From positions 1 to 64,000 of the forward strand of contig JANYDE010000042.1 of the NCBI GenBank assembly GCA_025359915.1: 64,000 nt of DNA, written 5' to 3'. The DNA is from Chamaesiphon sp. 336R_metabinner_41. GTDB taxonomy: Bacteria > Cyanobacteriota > Cyanobacteriia > Cyanobacteriales > Chamaesiphonaceae. The notes beneath the pieces are model-generated. The model searched no databases and was not told the DNA's origin. It saw only the letters and a list, made by a program, of their open reading frames with translations. This document shows, in pieces, positions 52,401 through 61,943 of the stretch (its first letter is position 1; each line of letters starts with the position of its first letter). The translations under genes and the position numbers were made by a program.

Positions 52401-53921
52401 CAGCCCTTTCAATGTAGAAAATAGCTAAATTTGAACCGCTGATGACATCAGGGTTTAAGAGGTTGACAACAATCGAGCGGTAGAAACATGTCGATGGCTG
52501 GAATTAACAATTAGAGGCGGTCGCTTCTTCTTTTCCCCCCTGGTAGCCTTGAGAAAACGTTTCAGATGAACATGGTGGGCAAGGTGCTGTAAAATTGCCC
52601 CCATTTGTCCAATTGAAAACGTCTCAAAAACTTGCCAATGAGGATCTGGAATCGAAATCATCATCCCCCGATAAATACCTTGAACTTCATCCACCAAGTA
52701 GTAATCAGATAAGCCAGCTTCAATCTTACCAACCCCATGAACACTACCCAAAGCAGCTCTAATAGTTGCCAAAATATTATAAGTAGCAAATGCCATCGCT
52801 AATGAGAATAATGCTGCTTTTGGATAAGCTAAAGTTTGAATTTCCCCATTAAAGTTCTCCGTTACTGTTTGAAATAAGGTTTCCACACTCCAGCGGTCGC
52901 GATATAGATGGGAAATATGAGCTGTGTCAGCCACAGTCGGCAATAAGTTGGTTAGAATGGCGATCTCGCCGTCTTTGTCTCGTGTTGGCTTGAATAATTT
53001 AACGACGATTCTGCGACATCTTAGCGGTTTTCCTTGATAACAGATCTCAATTTCTTGCTCGAAAATATCTCCAGTGTCTATCTGACCTGCCGCCGTTAAC
53101 TCACTCACTTCTTTCCAGCCTAGTGAGCCATGTTGCCGAATCACAAAGTATGCTGACTGTTCAGCAATTCTGGTCAGAAATTCGGCTGTACAAAAGTTGC
53201 GGTCTGCCGTCCAAATTTGATTTGGTTTCACCACTGCCAGTACTTCCTTGAATCGGCTGCGTTCTTGTGCATGTCCATCTTCAATGGGAAATATATCTAC
53301 TACCAATTTAGAGATTGGGTCTAATACTACGAGCATTTTTCCTGGTAATGCTTTTGCCGCAAATAACCGAATGGCATCTAATCGATGGTCTGTTCCCGCT
53401 ATACAGTTTCCATCCACTATTCTCATTTCATATCCTGGACATGGATGCGGCTGTTCTCCACCGATGCTTTGAATGATCTGTTGTAAGTCCTGCGCGGTTT
53501 CTCTGACTAATGCTTGACTTACTTCTATTTCCACTCCATTGAGCTTGTTGTATAGTGCCGTTATACTGACACTCAGCTCGACTGCTTTGGCTTTATAAGC
53601 AGCGTTAACTGATTTTTGAATGCCACACACCACCAGACTCATTAAATCTACTTGGCTAGAGAATAGTAAATCTCTTTGATATTGGACTTTGGCATGTGTG
53701 GTAAATAGTTTATCCATCCGGTCTGCCGCAAAGATTCGCTCCATTAGCCCCCTTGCCATGACGCTGACTGGACTCATCTGTACAAATTGGTCGAAGATGG
53801 AATCTAGCATTTTGACACCCAGATTTTTTGAATATGTGCAAGAATACACCTGAACCTCTGCCTACTCTTGTTTTGAAGCAGCCGACCCTTCTGTCACCCT
53901 TCTGTCACATTGAAAGGGCTG
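52401..53921 (-). mobile_element. IS4-family insertion sequence, intact
   Basis: 1521 bp with 15-bp perfect terminal inverted repeats (CAGCCCTTTCAATGT at 52401-52415 and its inverse at 53907-53921). A 12-bp direct repeat GGTAGGCATTGC at 52389-52400 and 53922-53933 fits a target duplication of the size IS4 elements make. The joined target reads GTAGGGTAGGCATTGCCCAACCTAC, itself a dispersed-repeat-like sequence. Two tandem CCCTTCTGTCA copies lie inside the right end. The single transposase gene is intact. Confidence 0.92.
52455..53810 (-). CDS. IS4-family transposase
   Basis: A DDE transposase of 451 residues from ATG 53810 (MLDSIFDQF). The catalytic acids are in IVDGNCI and WTADRNFC, and YRDRWSVETLFQTVTENF is the YREK-like box with the glutamate. 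The frame is intact and the element has good ends, so it may be active. Thirteen further codons upstream to 53849 are open and contain the CxxxC-like start MYSCTYSKN, but these lie close to the terminus. Confidence 0.93.
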   Translation of the reverse strand: MLDSIFDQFVQMSPVSVMARGLMERIFAADRMDKLFTTHAKVQYQRDLLFSSQVDLMSLVVCGIQKSVNAAYKAKAVELSVSITALYNKLNGVEIEVSQALVRETAQDLQQIIQSIGGEQPHPCPGYEMRIVDGNCIAGTDHRLDAIRLFAAKALPGKMLVVLDPISKLVVDIFPIEDGHAQERSRFKEVLAVVKPNQIWTADRNFCTAEFLTRIAEQSAYFVIRQHGSLGWKEVSELTAAGQIDTGDIFEQEIEICYQGKPLRCRRIVVKLFKPTRDKDGEIAILTNLLPTVADTAHISHLYRDRWSVETLFQTVTENFNGEIQTLAYPKAALFSLAMAFATYNILATIRAALGSVHGVGKIEAGLSDYYLVDEVQGIYRGMMISIPDPHWQVFETFSIGQMGAILQHLAHHVHLKRFLKATRGEKKKRPPLIVNSSHRHVSTARLLSTS

Positions 53922-53950
53922 GGTAGGCATTGCCCAACCTACAACCCAAA

Positions 53951-53975
53951 ACTATCAACTATCAACTATCAACTA
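53951..53975. repeat. Tandem heptamer ACTATCA, 3.5 units
   Basis: Ends two bases before the stop codon of the M23 peptidase gene. Confidence 0.88.
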
Positions 53976-53977
53976 AC

Positions 53978-54886
53978 TTATATTCCTGGTGGTAAATCCT
54001 TCTGAGCGTAAGGCATCGATCGACGGAGACTATCTACAGCATACTGGATCTCTTGACTGGGATCGATTGCTGTCCAAACACCATCAGTTGGTGTCCGCGT
54101 TTCAAAATGTAAGTGCGGTCCAGTCGAGTTGCCAGTGCTGCCTACTAAGCCGATGACGGTGCCTTGGGCGATCGATTGACCTGCTTGGACAGATACCTTG
54201 GAGAGATGCCCGTAGAGAGTCTGCTGATTGTCACTGTGTTGGATAATCACGGCGTTACCATAGCCGCCATTCCAACCAGCGGAGACAACAGTACCAGCTC
54301 CAGTGGCGAGAACAGGTGCGCCAGAGGGTGCGGCAATATCTACCCCAGAATGAAAACGACGACTACCAGTTAATGGATGCGTCCGCCAGCCAAACCGAGA
54401 TGAAATGGAAGCTGGAGCCGTGAGCGGATAGATAAATGCCGAAGAGGACTGATGAGTTGTATTGTCGATCGAATTAGTAGGCTTTGATAGCGGTGCTGTG
54501 TCAATCTTAACCGCTTGAGGTGATTGAATCTGAGCTTGTCCTGGAATTAGTTGAGTACGGGGTGACGGGACGGGAATTTCTACGGAAGCTTCTGATTCGT
54601 TCTGGGCTGGCATCGCACTAATTTTATTGCCATCTTGAGAAATAGTCGCTACATCGCTTGAAAAGACATCTGTTTGAGTGGTACCTATGCTCGTCATCGA
54701 CTGCCAGACTTGAGCATCCACAGGAGCGGGATTGGCACGATTATTCGCCACCAATACTGGAGCTTTTAATATATTATTCGCTACTGGAGTTTGCACAGTT
54801 GGGAATGAATTTTGTGCGTTTGTAGTCTGAGCACCCAGGAAGGCACCAGTAATAATTAAAAAACCCAGAGAGATGTTTGTGCTCAT
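53978..54886 (-). CDS. M23-family metallopeptidase (LytM type)
   Basis: A 302-residue exported protein. The signal peptide covers about 1-24 (ISLGFLIITGAFLGAQTTNA), then a low-complexity Ser/Pro/Thr region to about 150. The C-terminal LytM domain has the zinc ligands in HSGVDIAAPSG and HLHFETR, and YGHLSKV between them. It would cut peptidoglycan cross-links or regulate such enzymes in the periplasm. The gene converges on the IS4 element, which inserted about 45 bp past its stop. Confidence 0.93.
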   Translation of the reverse strand: MSTNISLGFLIITGAFLGAQTTNAQNSFPTVQTPVANNILKAPVLVANNRANPAPVDAQVWQSMTSIGTTQTDVFSSDVATISQDGNKISAMPAQNESEASVEIPVPSPRTQLIPGQAQIQSPQAVKIDTAPLSKPTNSIDNTTHQSSSAFIYPLTAPASISSRFGWRTHPLTGSRRFHSGVDIAAPSGAPVLATGAGTVVSAGWNGGYGNAVIIQHSDNQQTLYGHLSKVSVQAGQSIAQGTVIGLVGSTGNSTGPHLHFETRTPTDGVWTAIDPSQEIQYAVDSLRRSMPYAQKDLPPGI

Positions 54887-55297
54887 AGATACATGGAGAT
54901 CGGTGTAAAGTAACAGTCAAAATTCAAAAATTAATTTTGAAGTTAGAACTGCTTAAGTATAGCAATATCTTAGCCCAACATTTGCGATTTTCTTAGAATA
55001 ATGAGATCGATCTATTTCGATCCGTTTGGTAGCAATGCAGAATATCTCAGTCGTAAAATTGTTCCCAAATTGAAGACCAATGGTGATTTCATCCAATTAC
55101 AGAAAAAGCCCCAACTTATCGGAATAAGTCAGGGACGAATCATCAGGGTGCATCTACCACTCCTATATCCACACCTTCCCCACTACTATCAGGACGAAAT
55201 TAGATAATTTTCAGAGATAATGTTAAGTCCGCTGAGATCGTGGGAATGATCTAAAGAAGAGGAATCGAAAAAATCAATTTTAACGAAGGAGTGCATC
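54887..55297. other. Intergenic region, no clear gene
   Basis: Promoter region between divergent genes. A 68-codon frame at 55001-55207 starts MRSIYFDPFG but has no ribosome site and no family features, so I do not call it. AAGGAG at 55286-55291 is the ribosome site of the next gene. Confidence 0.5.
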
Positions 55298-56143
55298 ATG
55301 GCTACAGTTAAAGAAGCGATCGATAAACTGATTCAATCGAATAGTGACGATACTAGTGTTGTGAGTGGATTGAGTCGGCAAATCATCACTCAAATGAATG
55401 ATTTAGAGCCTAGTATTCTCGTCAACTTTGAGAGCTTGCCAGGACTGCAAACTTCGGTAGAATCGCGTGTCAACTTTTATCTCCAATCTACGGCGAAAGA
55501 GTATCTACGGGCAGCTCTGCGTGAAAGTCTCCGCAAGAATACCAGCGTAAAATTGAAGGTTAATTCAGCTTTTCGGAGTACGGTACAGCAACACATCCTG
55601 CATCAACTTTCCATCCGTGCGCCCAGAATCATTCCGCTAGCTGCTAAACCAGGCAACAGCAACCATGAAAATGGTTTAGCGATCGATATTAACGATCATG
55701 CTATTTGGCAACATTATTTGGAGGATCATGGCTGGCATTGGTTCGGGAAAGGAGATCCAGTTCATTTTCATTTCGCCGCGCCGACTGTGCGTCATGACAT
55801 TGGCACTTTAGGGGTTAAAGCTTTTCAGACATTATGGAATAGATTCAATCCCAACGATTTGATGACTGTTGATGGTAACTTTGGTGCTCAAACAGCAGCC
55901 AGAATGGATCGATCTCCAGTTGGTGGTTTTGTAATGGTTACGCTCTTTCGGCTCGGCGATAGTGGTGCAGTCGTGACACGTATTCAACAAAATTTGATCA
56001 ATGCTGGATTTGCTACTCCCATCACTGGCACTTTCGACCAAAAAACTCAAGATGCCGTCATCAAATTTCAGATCGATCGAGGGTTGAAAGGTGATGGTGC
56101 TGCAGGTCCAATGACGTTGAGAGCTTTGGGGATTAAGCTTTAA
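55298..56143 (+). CDS. M15 peptidase with C-terminal peptidoglycan-binding domain
   Basis: A 281-residue protein. An N-terminal helical region (1-75) leads to an M15 (VanY-like D-Ala-D-Ala carboxypeptidase) domain: SNHENGLAIDIND (SxHxxGxAxD) at about 125-137 and DPVHFHF. The last 65 residues are a PG_binding_1 domain (DSGAVVTRIQQNLINAGF, FDQKTQDAVIKFQ). No signal peptide is seen, so export, if any, is by another route or on lysis. AAGGAG six bases before ATG 55298 supports the start. A phage endolysin-like origin is possible, but no phage genes are near. Confidence 0.88.
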   Translation: MATVKEAIDKLIQSNSDDTSVVSGLSRQIITQMNDLEPSILVNFESLPGLQTSVESRVNFYLQSTAKEYLRAALRESLRKNTSVKLKVNSAFRSTVQQHILHQLSIRAPRIIPLAAKPGNSNHENGLAIDINDHAIWQHYLEDHGWHWFGKGDPVHFHFAAPTVRHDIGTLGVKAFQTLWNRFNPNDLMTVDGNFGAQTAARMDRSPVGGFVMVTLFRLGDSGAVVTRIQQNLINAGFATPITGTFDQKTQDAVIKFQIDRGLKGDGAAGPMTLRALGIKL

Positions 56144-56158
56144 GTTCAGTTGACAGTT

Positions 56159-56217
56159 GTTGGCGGTAGCAGAGCGTTTGCCTGTGCCTAAGGCAGGCTA
56201 ACGCCAAAAGCAATAGC
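56159..56217. repeat. Dispersed repeat family C
   Basis: One mismatch from 40305-40363. It starts 15 bp after the M15 peptidase stop. GTTGACA heptamers flank it on both sides. Confidence 0.88.
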
Positions 56218-56394
56218 TTCGATCGATGACAATAGTTGACAGTTGACAGCGGGCACAGGGGGTTAGTCTGTGATTTAGATCGATCCCTGGATAGATTAAA
56301 GTACTGGAAAATGCGTAGAAACGATCGAGAGATTTGTTGATAATGCGTTAAGATCGCAACGGGAATTCATCTGATAGGGAAAATGGGATAAGCA

Positions 56395-58425
56395 GTGGCT
56401 AAAAAAAATGTGGGATTAGAGCTACCAGATGCAAACGTAGCTGCGGAATTGGATGAATTGCTCAAGAGTACCGTAGATCCTCAGGCTGAAGCGATAGTGG
56501 GTGTCAAACAGCAACGTCAACCGGAAGAGCCAAAACCAGCTTGGACGATCGAAGATAGTGAGAATTTATACCGAATTAACGGCTGGGGTGAACCATACTT
56601 TTCAATTAGCGCGGCTGGACATGTGACGGTAGCTCCTCAGGGAGATCGAGGTGGTTCGCTAGACCTCTATGAGCTGGTGACATCGCTCCAACAGCGCAAG
56701 TTGGCACTCCCCCTCCTCATTCGGTTTTCGGACATCCTAGAGCACCGAATTGAGCGGTTAAATGCTTGTTTTGCCAAGGCGATCGCGCGGTATAATTATG
56801 GTGGCGTTTATAAAGGGGTTTTTCCGGTTAAATGCAATCAGCAGAAGCACCTAATCGAAGATTTAGTTAAATTTGGCAAGCCTTATCAATTAGGTTTAGA
56901 AGCAGGTTCTAAGCCTGAGTTAATGATTGCGATTGCCATGCTAGACAACCCTGGAGCCTTGCTAATCTGCAATGGCTACAAGGATCGCGAATACATCGAA
57001 ACAGCGATGCTAGCGCAGAAATTAGACCAGACTCCGATTATCGTGCTCGAACAAATCGAGGAAGTCGAAATCGCCATCGCCGCCGCTAAAGCTTTGGGAA
57101 TTAAACCCAATCTTGGCGTACGTGCGAAGCTTAACGCCAAAGGAATCGGACGCTGGGGCGTATCTAGTGGAGATCGAGCAAAATTTGGCTTGACTATCCC
57201 TGAAATCATTATGGTGGTCGATCGACTTAAGGAAGTCGATATGCTTGATTCTTTACAATTGCTCCATTTTCACATCGGTTCTCAAATTTCGTCGATATCC
57301 GTGATCAAGGATGCGATTGGCGAAGCGAGTAAAATCTATGTCGAACTCGTCCAATTAGGGGCGAATATGAAATATCTCGATGTGGGTGGTGGTTTAGGTA
57401 TCGATTACGATGGTTCTCAAACCAATTTTCACGCATCGAAAAATTACGATCTCCAAAATTACGCCAACGATATCGTCGCCGAAGTGCGGGAAAGTTGTAA
57501 CGAGAAAAATATCCCCGTTCCCACACTGATTAGTGAAAGTGGACGGGCGATCGCTTCTCACCAATCCGTGCTAATCTTTGATGTGCTGAGTACCTGCGAA
57601 GTGCGGACAGATTTACCCCAACCTAGCACAACTCCCGAACATCAAATTATTCGGAATATGTGGGAAACTTATGAAAGTATTACCCCCGAAAATTTCCGTG
57701 AAGCATTCTATGATGCGAACCAATTTAAAGAAGAAGCCTTAAGCCGATTCAAATTTGGTTATCTCACAATTACCGAACGTTCTCGCGCTGAACAACTCTA
57801 CTGGGCGTGTTGTAAGAAAATCCTCGACATCGCCAAGCAAGCGGAATATATGCCCGAAGATCTAGAAGAATTGGAGCAAATTATGGCTTCAATCTATTAT
57901 ATCAATCTATCGGTGTTCCAATCCGCTCCAGATAGTTGGGCGATCGATCAACTGTTCCCAATTATGCCGATTCATCGGTTAGCCGAAGAACCAACTAGAC
58001 GCGGTATATTAGCCGATCTTACCTGCGATAGTGATGGCAAAATCGACCAATTTATCGATCTCAAAGATGTTAAACATGTGCTCGAACTTCACCCTGTAGA
58101 AGAAAATAAACCCTATTATTTAGGATTATTTCTCGGCGGCGCATATCAAGAGATCATGGGCAATCTCCACAACTTATTTGGCGACACAAATGCCGTTCAT
58201 ATCAAAAAAACCCCCAAAGGTTATAAGATTGAACATGTCGTCAAAGGCGATACCATGAAAGAGGTCGTAGGCTACGTTCAATATGATGCTGAAGACTTGA
58301 TCGAAAGTATTCGTCAAAAAGCTGAACAAGCACTTCTAGACGATCGCATCTCGATCTCTGAAGCTCAACGTTTACTGCAAAACTATGAACATAGTTTGAC
58401 TCAATATACTTACCTATCACCCTAA
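56395..58425 (+). CDS. speA: Arginine decarboxylase, biosynthetic
   Basis: A 676-residue PLP enzyme of the SpeA type that makes agmatine for polyamine synthesis. Lys146 in YKGVFPVKCNQQ binds PLP, HFHIGSQI and VGGGLGIDYDGSQ are cofactor-site motifs, and SESGRAIASHQSVLIFD is conserved. Length fits SpeA. The start is GTG 56395; about 45 residues precede the usual core start. Cyanobacteria often have two SpeA copies. The gene is followed by a CCCAACTT hairpin (58454-58476). Confidence 0.96.
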   Translation: MAKKNVGLELPDANVAAELDELLKSTVDPQAEAIVGVKQQRQPEEPKPAWTIEDSENLYRINGWGEPYFSISAAGHVTVAPQGDRGGSLDLYELVTSLQQRKLALPLLIRFSDILEHRIERLNACFAKAIARYNYGGVYKGVFPVKCNQQKHLIEDLVKFGKPYQLGLEAGSKPELMIAIAMLDNPGALLICNGYKDREYIETAMLAQKLDQTPIIVLEQIEEVEIAIAAAKALGIKPNLGVRAKLNAKGIGRWGVSSGDRAKFGLTIPEIIMVVDRLKEVDMLDSLQLLHFHIGSQISSISVIKDAIGEASKIYVELVQLGANMKYLDVGGGLGIDYDGSQTNFHASKNYDLQNYANDIVAEVRESCNEKNIPVPTLISESGRAIASHQSVLIFDVLSTCEVRTDLPQPSTTPEHQIIRNMWETYESITPENFREAFYDANQFKEEALSRFKFGYLTITERSRAEQLYWACCKKILDIAKQAEYMPEDLEELEQIMASIYYINLSVFQSAPDSWAIDQLFPIMPIHRLAEEPTRRGILADLTCDSDGKIDQFIDLKDVKHVLELHPVEENKPYYLGLFLGGAYQEIMGNLHNLFGDTNAVHIKKTPKGYKIEHVVKGDTMKEVVGYVQYDAEDLIESIRQKAEQALLDDRISISEAQRLLQNYEHSLTQYTYLSP

Positions 58426-58453
58426 CCGATCGACTTATCGTTACCGATTGACA

Positions 58454-58476
58454 CCCAACTTTGTCGAGAAGTTGGG
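58454..58476. terminator. Hairpin after speA
   Basis: CCCAACTT and AAGTTGGG form an 8-bp stem with a 7-base loop, related in form to family D. No T-tract follows, so the terminator role is uncertain. Confidence 0.45.
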
Positions 58477-58614
58477 CGTAAATCTTTAGCGGGTGGAAGA
58501 GATTAGATCTTTGCTGGCTGCTATTTGAATCACGCACGTATTGCACTAGTATGAAAATATTAGTAACTAGCACAGATCCGAGAGTACGCACAAGGGGCAC
58601 CCTTAGATCTACGT

Positions 58615-61600
58615 TTAGTAATAGTCTATCTGTATTGGTGCAAGATGTGAGATTAGGGATTTTAGCTTTGCTAATAGTTCTGGTTCGATGTAGGGTTTGG
58701 AGAAATAAGCGGAGGCTCCGAGGTTCATGGCTAACATCCGATGTTTTTCGCTGGTGCGGGAGGTGAGCATCAGGATCGGGAGATCTTCAAAATCAGGATC
58801 AGATCTGAGGGTTTCTAGGACTCCATAGCCGTCTAGTCGCGGCATCTCGATATCACAGATTGCGGCTTGAACTCTTAGCCCAGCGAAGAGTTTTTCGACA
58901 GCTTCTTGTCCGTCTTTAGCTTGTTCGACTTGATAGCCTTCTTTTTCTAACATTGCAGCTAAATAACGACGGACATTGATTGAGTCGTCAATGACTAAAA
59001 TCTGATGAGCTGATGTTTGAGTGGGTGCGAAATTAATTGGTTCGATCTCTGCGATACAAGTTGGGGGAGTAGCTAAGATCCAGTCACCAAATTGAACTAA
59101 ATCGATCAGGGGTACGACGCGCCCATCGCCTAAAATAATTGAGTGTCCGAAACCTGGAGTGAGGGGGATGGGACTATCGATCGATCTCATGGTAACTTCT
59201 CGTTCGCCCCAGAATCGATCGATCTTAAAGGCGGTAGCTGAGTTGTCTTCGCCGACGACTAATACGGTGGGTTGGGAAATAGTTGGGTTACCTGGTAATA
59301 CAACCGATCGATGGTTGCGCCCGAAGGAAATGCCCTGCTCTAGGGCGATCAGGGGAATAACTTGAGATTGCCAGGAGATCTGAGTGCCATCTACGGTGGC
59401 TAGCTGGGGCTGGAAGTCGATGATTTCCTTGACGCTATCAACTGAAACGGCGAAGACAAATCCCGCCCGTTCTAGGAGCATAACGCGGACGATCGACAGG
59501 GAGAAGGGGACGCGGATCGTGAAGGTGGTACCTACTCCAGGTTGGGTTTTGACGCTAATGTTGCCGCGAATTTGTTCGATGTTGGTGCGAACTACATCCA
59601 TCCCGACACCGCGCCCTGAGAGTTCGGTGAGGCTGGCGGCGGTGCTAAATCCTGGCTCGAAGATGGTGTCTAGTAGTTGAGTTTCGGGTATTTTGGCGAC
59701 TTCTGCGGCGGGTAAGCCGATTTGTTGTAGTCGATCGCGAATTTGATCGAGGTTGATGCCGCCGCCATCATCGGCGATGGTAATTACGGTTTCGCCACTG
59801 CGTTGGCTGGCGGTGAGGACGATCGAGCCTGCGGCGGATTTACCAGCAGCTAGGCGGGTTGCAGGATCTTCGATGCCGTGATCGAAGGCGTTGCGGAGCA
59901 GATGGATTAGTGGATCGTTGAGTTGTTCGAGGATGGCTCGATCGATTCCGGTATGTTCACCGACGATTTTGAGGTTGACAGATTTACCAAACTGTAGTGA
60001 TAAATCGCGAATCAGACGCGGGAAGCGTTTGACGACATCGGCGAAGGGGAGCATCTGGGTGCGGGTGACATTTTTTTGGAGGGTGCGGGTAGTTTGGTTG
60101 AGGCTGCTAACGGAGCGTGTCATTTCTTGGAGACTTAGCTCGATGTCGGCGGTTACTTCTTGCAATTTAACGATCGTTTCGATCTGATTTTGCGAGACTA
60201 GATGGAGATCGTTGTAGCGATCCATTTCGAGGCTATCGAAGCCCTGAGGGGAATTGGTGGCGGCGGTGGGAGTCATCCCTTCGGTGGCGGCTCTGTCGTA
60301 CCATTGGCGAAGTTCTTGGTTGGATGATTCCAAGTGCTGCATCCGGTTTCGCATCAAGCCTGTATAATTTTGGAGTTCTTTGAGGCGGAGATCGATCGCA
60401 TTTCGTTCGAGGATTAGTTGTCCAAAGACGTTATTAAATTGGTGCAGATATTCAACTGGTACGCGCACTGTTTGGCGGTTGGCTGCGGCTGTGGGAGTTG
60501 ATGGGGTAATTGTGGAGATGGTGGGTGCAATTACTTGATCGTCATTACCCCGAATTGTCGGTAGTTCGGGGAGTTCAATATTTGCTAATTCTGAGAGTAA
60601 TTCGAGTGATGGTTCTTGCTGAAGTAAAAGGCTGGATTGATTATTATCGTCCCAATTAGACTCGAAAGTATCGGAGAATTCTGGCAGATCGAAGGCGGCT
60701 AATTCACTGAGTAATTCTGTTGGTGCTTGGGTTTGGATTAATAGATCTGTTAAGCCAAATTGAATATTATCATCTGAATCAGACTCGAAAGTATCGGGAA
60801 ATTCTGGCAGATCGAAGGCTGCTAATTCACTTAGTAATTCTGATGGGAGCTGAATTTCTTCGAGTTCAAGTGAGAATTCTTCTTCAAGTTCTAAATTGAC
60901 GATCTCTGAGTGAAATAGAGCTAGATCAATCGATTCCAATTCAGTCGGCTCATCTCGCCCAAACAGGGCGGAATTAAAGAAATCCTCGGTTGGAGCTTCT
61001 ACCCCGACGAGTTCGAGCTGTTTCGGCGCGGGTACTCCAGTTAGTTGGGTGGGTATTTTATCAAATCTACCCAGTAGTACTACTGAGTGAGATTTGCGCC
61101 AAACTTTGATCGCTTGATGGGTGAGGGAAATGACTCGATCTATTTCGATGTTTTGACTCTGACTTTTTACCGATTGACATAGCTCGACGAATCGATCTAA
61201 TTTAGCCATCCGCCCAAAGTCGCTCAATTCATTCGCCGTCGCCTGTAATTCTTGCCGGAGCTGGATTGGGGCTAGATTTTCAATTTGAACTTCTAGTAGA
61301 TCTAAAGCTTCCTTAACGCCACTTTCAAATAATAAGATGCCTGGATCGATATCACCCTCTTGAGATAATAGCGCGTCTTCATCTTCGGGACGTAAATCGC
61401 CTAAATGCTGGCGCAATCGATCGAAAATCGGTTGCGACTGAGTAGCTAACCACTGCTCATCTACCACCCCGCCTTGACGGTGCAAATCACCCACCATTCG
61501 CAAGCAATCTACCCCCTGTAATAAGAGCGTTTCCATGTCGGTACTAATCGATTTGGAATGATATCTAACTCGCAGAATTTTGAAGAATTCTTCAAGCTGA

Positions 61601-61842
61601 TGAGCGACATTACTTAAGGGGATAAATCCCATCATCGCTGCACCCCCCTTGACGGAATGGGCAGCACGAAGGACTTCGTCTAGCTCTTGGGGGTTGGGAA
61701 TTGTATTAGCTAAACCGAGCACTGTAGCCTCGATTCGATCGCAACAATCTTCTGATTCATCCAAGAATTTGAGCGGAATTTTTCGATCGTTATCCATCAC
61801 ATTTATAGGGGGAGATTTGGCTTGGGGTGAGTTCAAAGACAA
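58615..61842 (-). CDS. Hybrid CheA-type histidine kinase/response regulator
   Basis: A 1075-residue taxis kinase. The N-terminal Hpt domain has His62 in AHSVKGGAAM. A long linker with three Leu/Glu-rich repeats (ELLSELAAFDLPEF at about 334-347 and 376-389, and a weaker copy near 415) leads to the dimer and ATPase domain (NAFDHGIEDP, ADDGGGINLDQI, GRGVGMDVV), a CheW-like domain and a C-terminal receiver with the phosphorylated Asp in ICDIEMPRLDG. The layout is that of PixL-type kinases of cyanobacterial phototaxis. It lies downstream of the MCP gene on the same strand. ATG 61797 is an alternative start. Confidence 0.93.
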   Translation of the reverse strand: MSLNSPQAKSPPINVMDNDRKIPLKFLDESEDCCDRIEATVLGLANTIPNPQELDEVLRAAHSVKGGAAMMGFIPLSNVAHQLEEFFKILRVRYHSKSISTDMETLLLQGVDCLRMVGDLHRQGGVVDEQWLATQSQPIFDRLRQHLGDLRPEDEDALLSQEGDIDPGILLFESGVKEALDLLEVQIENLAPIQLRQELQATANELSDFGRMAKLDRFVELCQSVKSQSQNIEIDRVISLTHQAIKVWRKSHSVVLLGRFDKIPTQLTGVPAPKQLELVGVEAPTEDFFNSALFGRDEPTELESIDLALFHSEIVNLELEEEFSLELEEIQLPSELLSELAAFDLPEFPDTFESDSDDNIQFGLTDLLIQTQAPTELLSELAAFDLPEFSDTFESNWDDNNQSSLLLQQEPSLELLSELANIELPELPTIRGNDDQVIAPTISTITPSTPTAAANRQTVRVPVEYLHQFNNVFGQLILERNAIDLRLKELQNYTGLMRNRMQHLESSNQELRQWYDRAATEGMTPTAATNSPQGFDSLEMDRYNDLHLVSQNQIETIVKLQEVTADIELSLQEMTRSVSSLNQTTRTLQKNVTRTQMLPFADVVKRFPRLIRDLSLQFGKSVNLKIVGEHTGIDRAILEQLNDPLIHLLRNAFDHGIEDPATRLAAGKSAAGSIVLTASQRSGETVITIADDGGGINLDQIRDRLQQIGLPAAEVAKIPETQLLDTIFEPGFSTAASLTELSGRGVGMDVVRTNIEQIRGNISVKTQPGVGTTFTIRVPFSLSIVRVMLLERAGFVFAVSVDSVKEIIDFQPQLATVDGTQISWQSQVIPLIALEQGISFGRNHRSVVLPGNPTISQPTVLVVGEDNSATAFKIDRFWGEREVTMRSIDSPIPLTPGFGHSIILGDGRVVPLIDLVQFGDWILATPPTCIAEIEPINFAPTQTSAHQILVIDDSINVRRYLAAMLEKEGYQVEQAKDGQEAVEKLFAGLRVQAAICDIEMPRLDGYGVLETLRSDPDFEDLPILMLTSRTSEKHRMLAMNLGASAYFSKPYIEPELLAKLKSLISHLAPIQIDYY
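60559..60849 (-). repeat. Tandem coding repeats in the CheA linker
   Basis: Two close copies and one weak copy of a segment coding for ELLSELAAFDLPEF plus a following acidic stretch. Confidence 0.75.
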
Positions 61843-61859
61843 TCGATTTTTGCTAGTGG

Positions 61860-61927
61860 GGTTGGGCGGGTTTTGTTTGAGATTTGTTAGTACAAAGCAA
61901 TGATTTCTAGCATGAACCCGCCCCTAC
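61860..61927. repeat. Dispersed repeat family B, short form
   Basis: Starts GGTTGGGCGGGTTTTG and ends GAACCCGCCCCTAC. It lies inside the probable MCP-cheA operon, in the 101-bp gap between the two genes. Confidence 0.75.
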
Positions 61928-61943
61928 GAGATATCTGAATGGT

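Noticed and set aside
55001-55207. 68-codon frame before the M15 peptidase gene
   Set aside because: No ribosome site, no family features and poor amino acid pattern in an otherwise promoter-like gap.
55298-56143. M15 peptidase plus peptidoglycan-binding domain as a prophage endolysin
   Set aside because: No holin, terminase, capsid or integrase genes are near, and such domain pairs also occur in bacterial wall enzymes.
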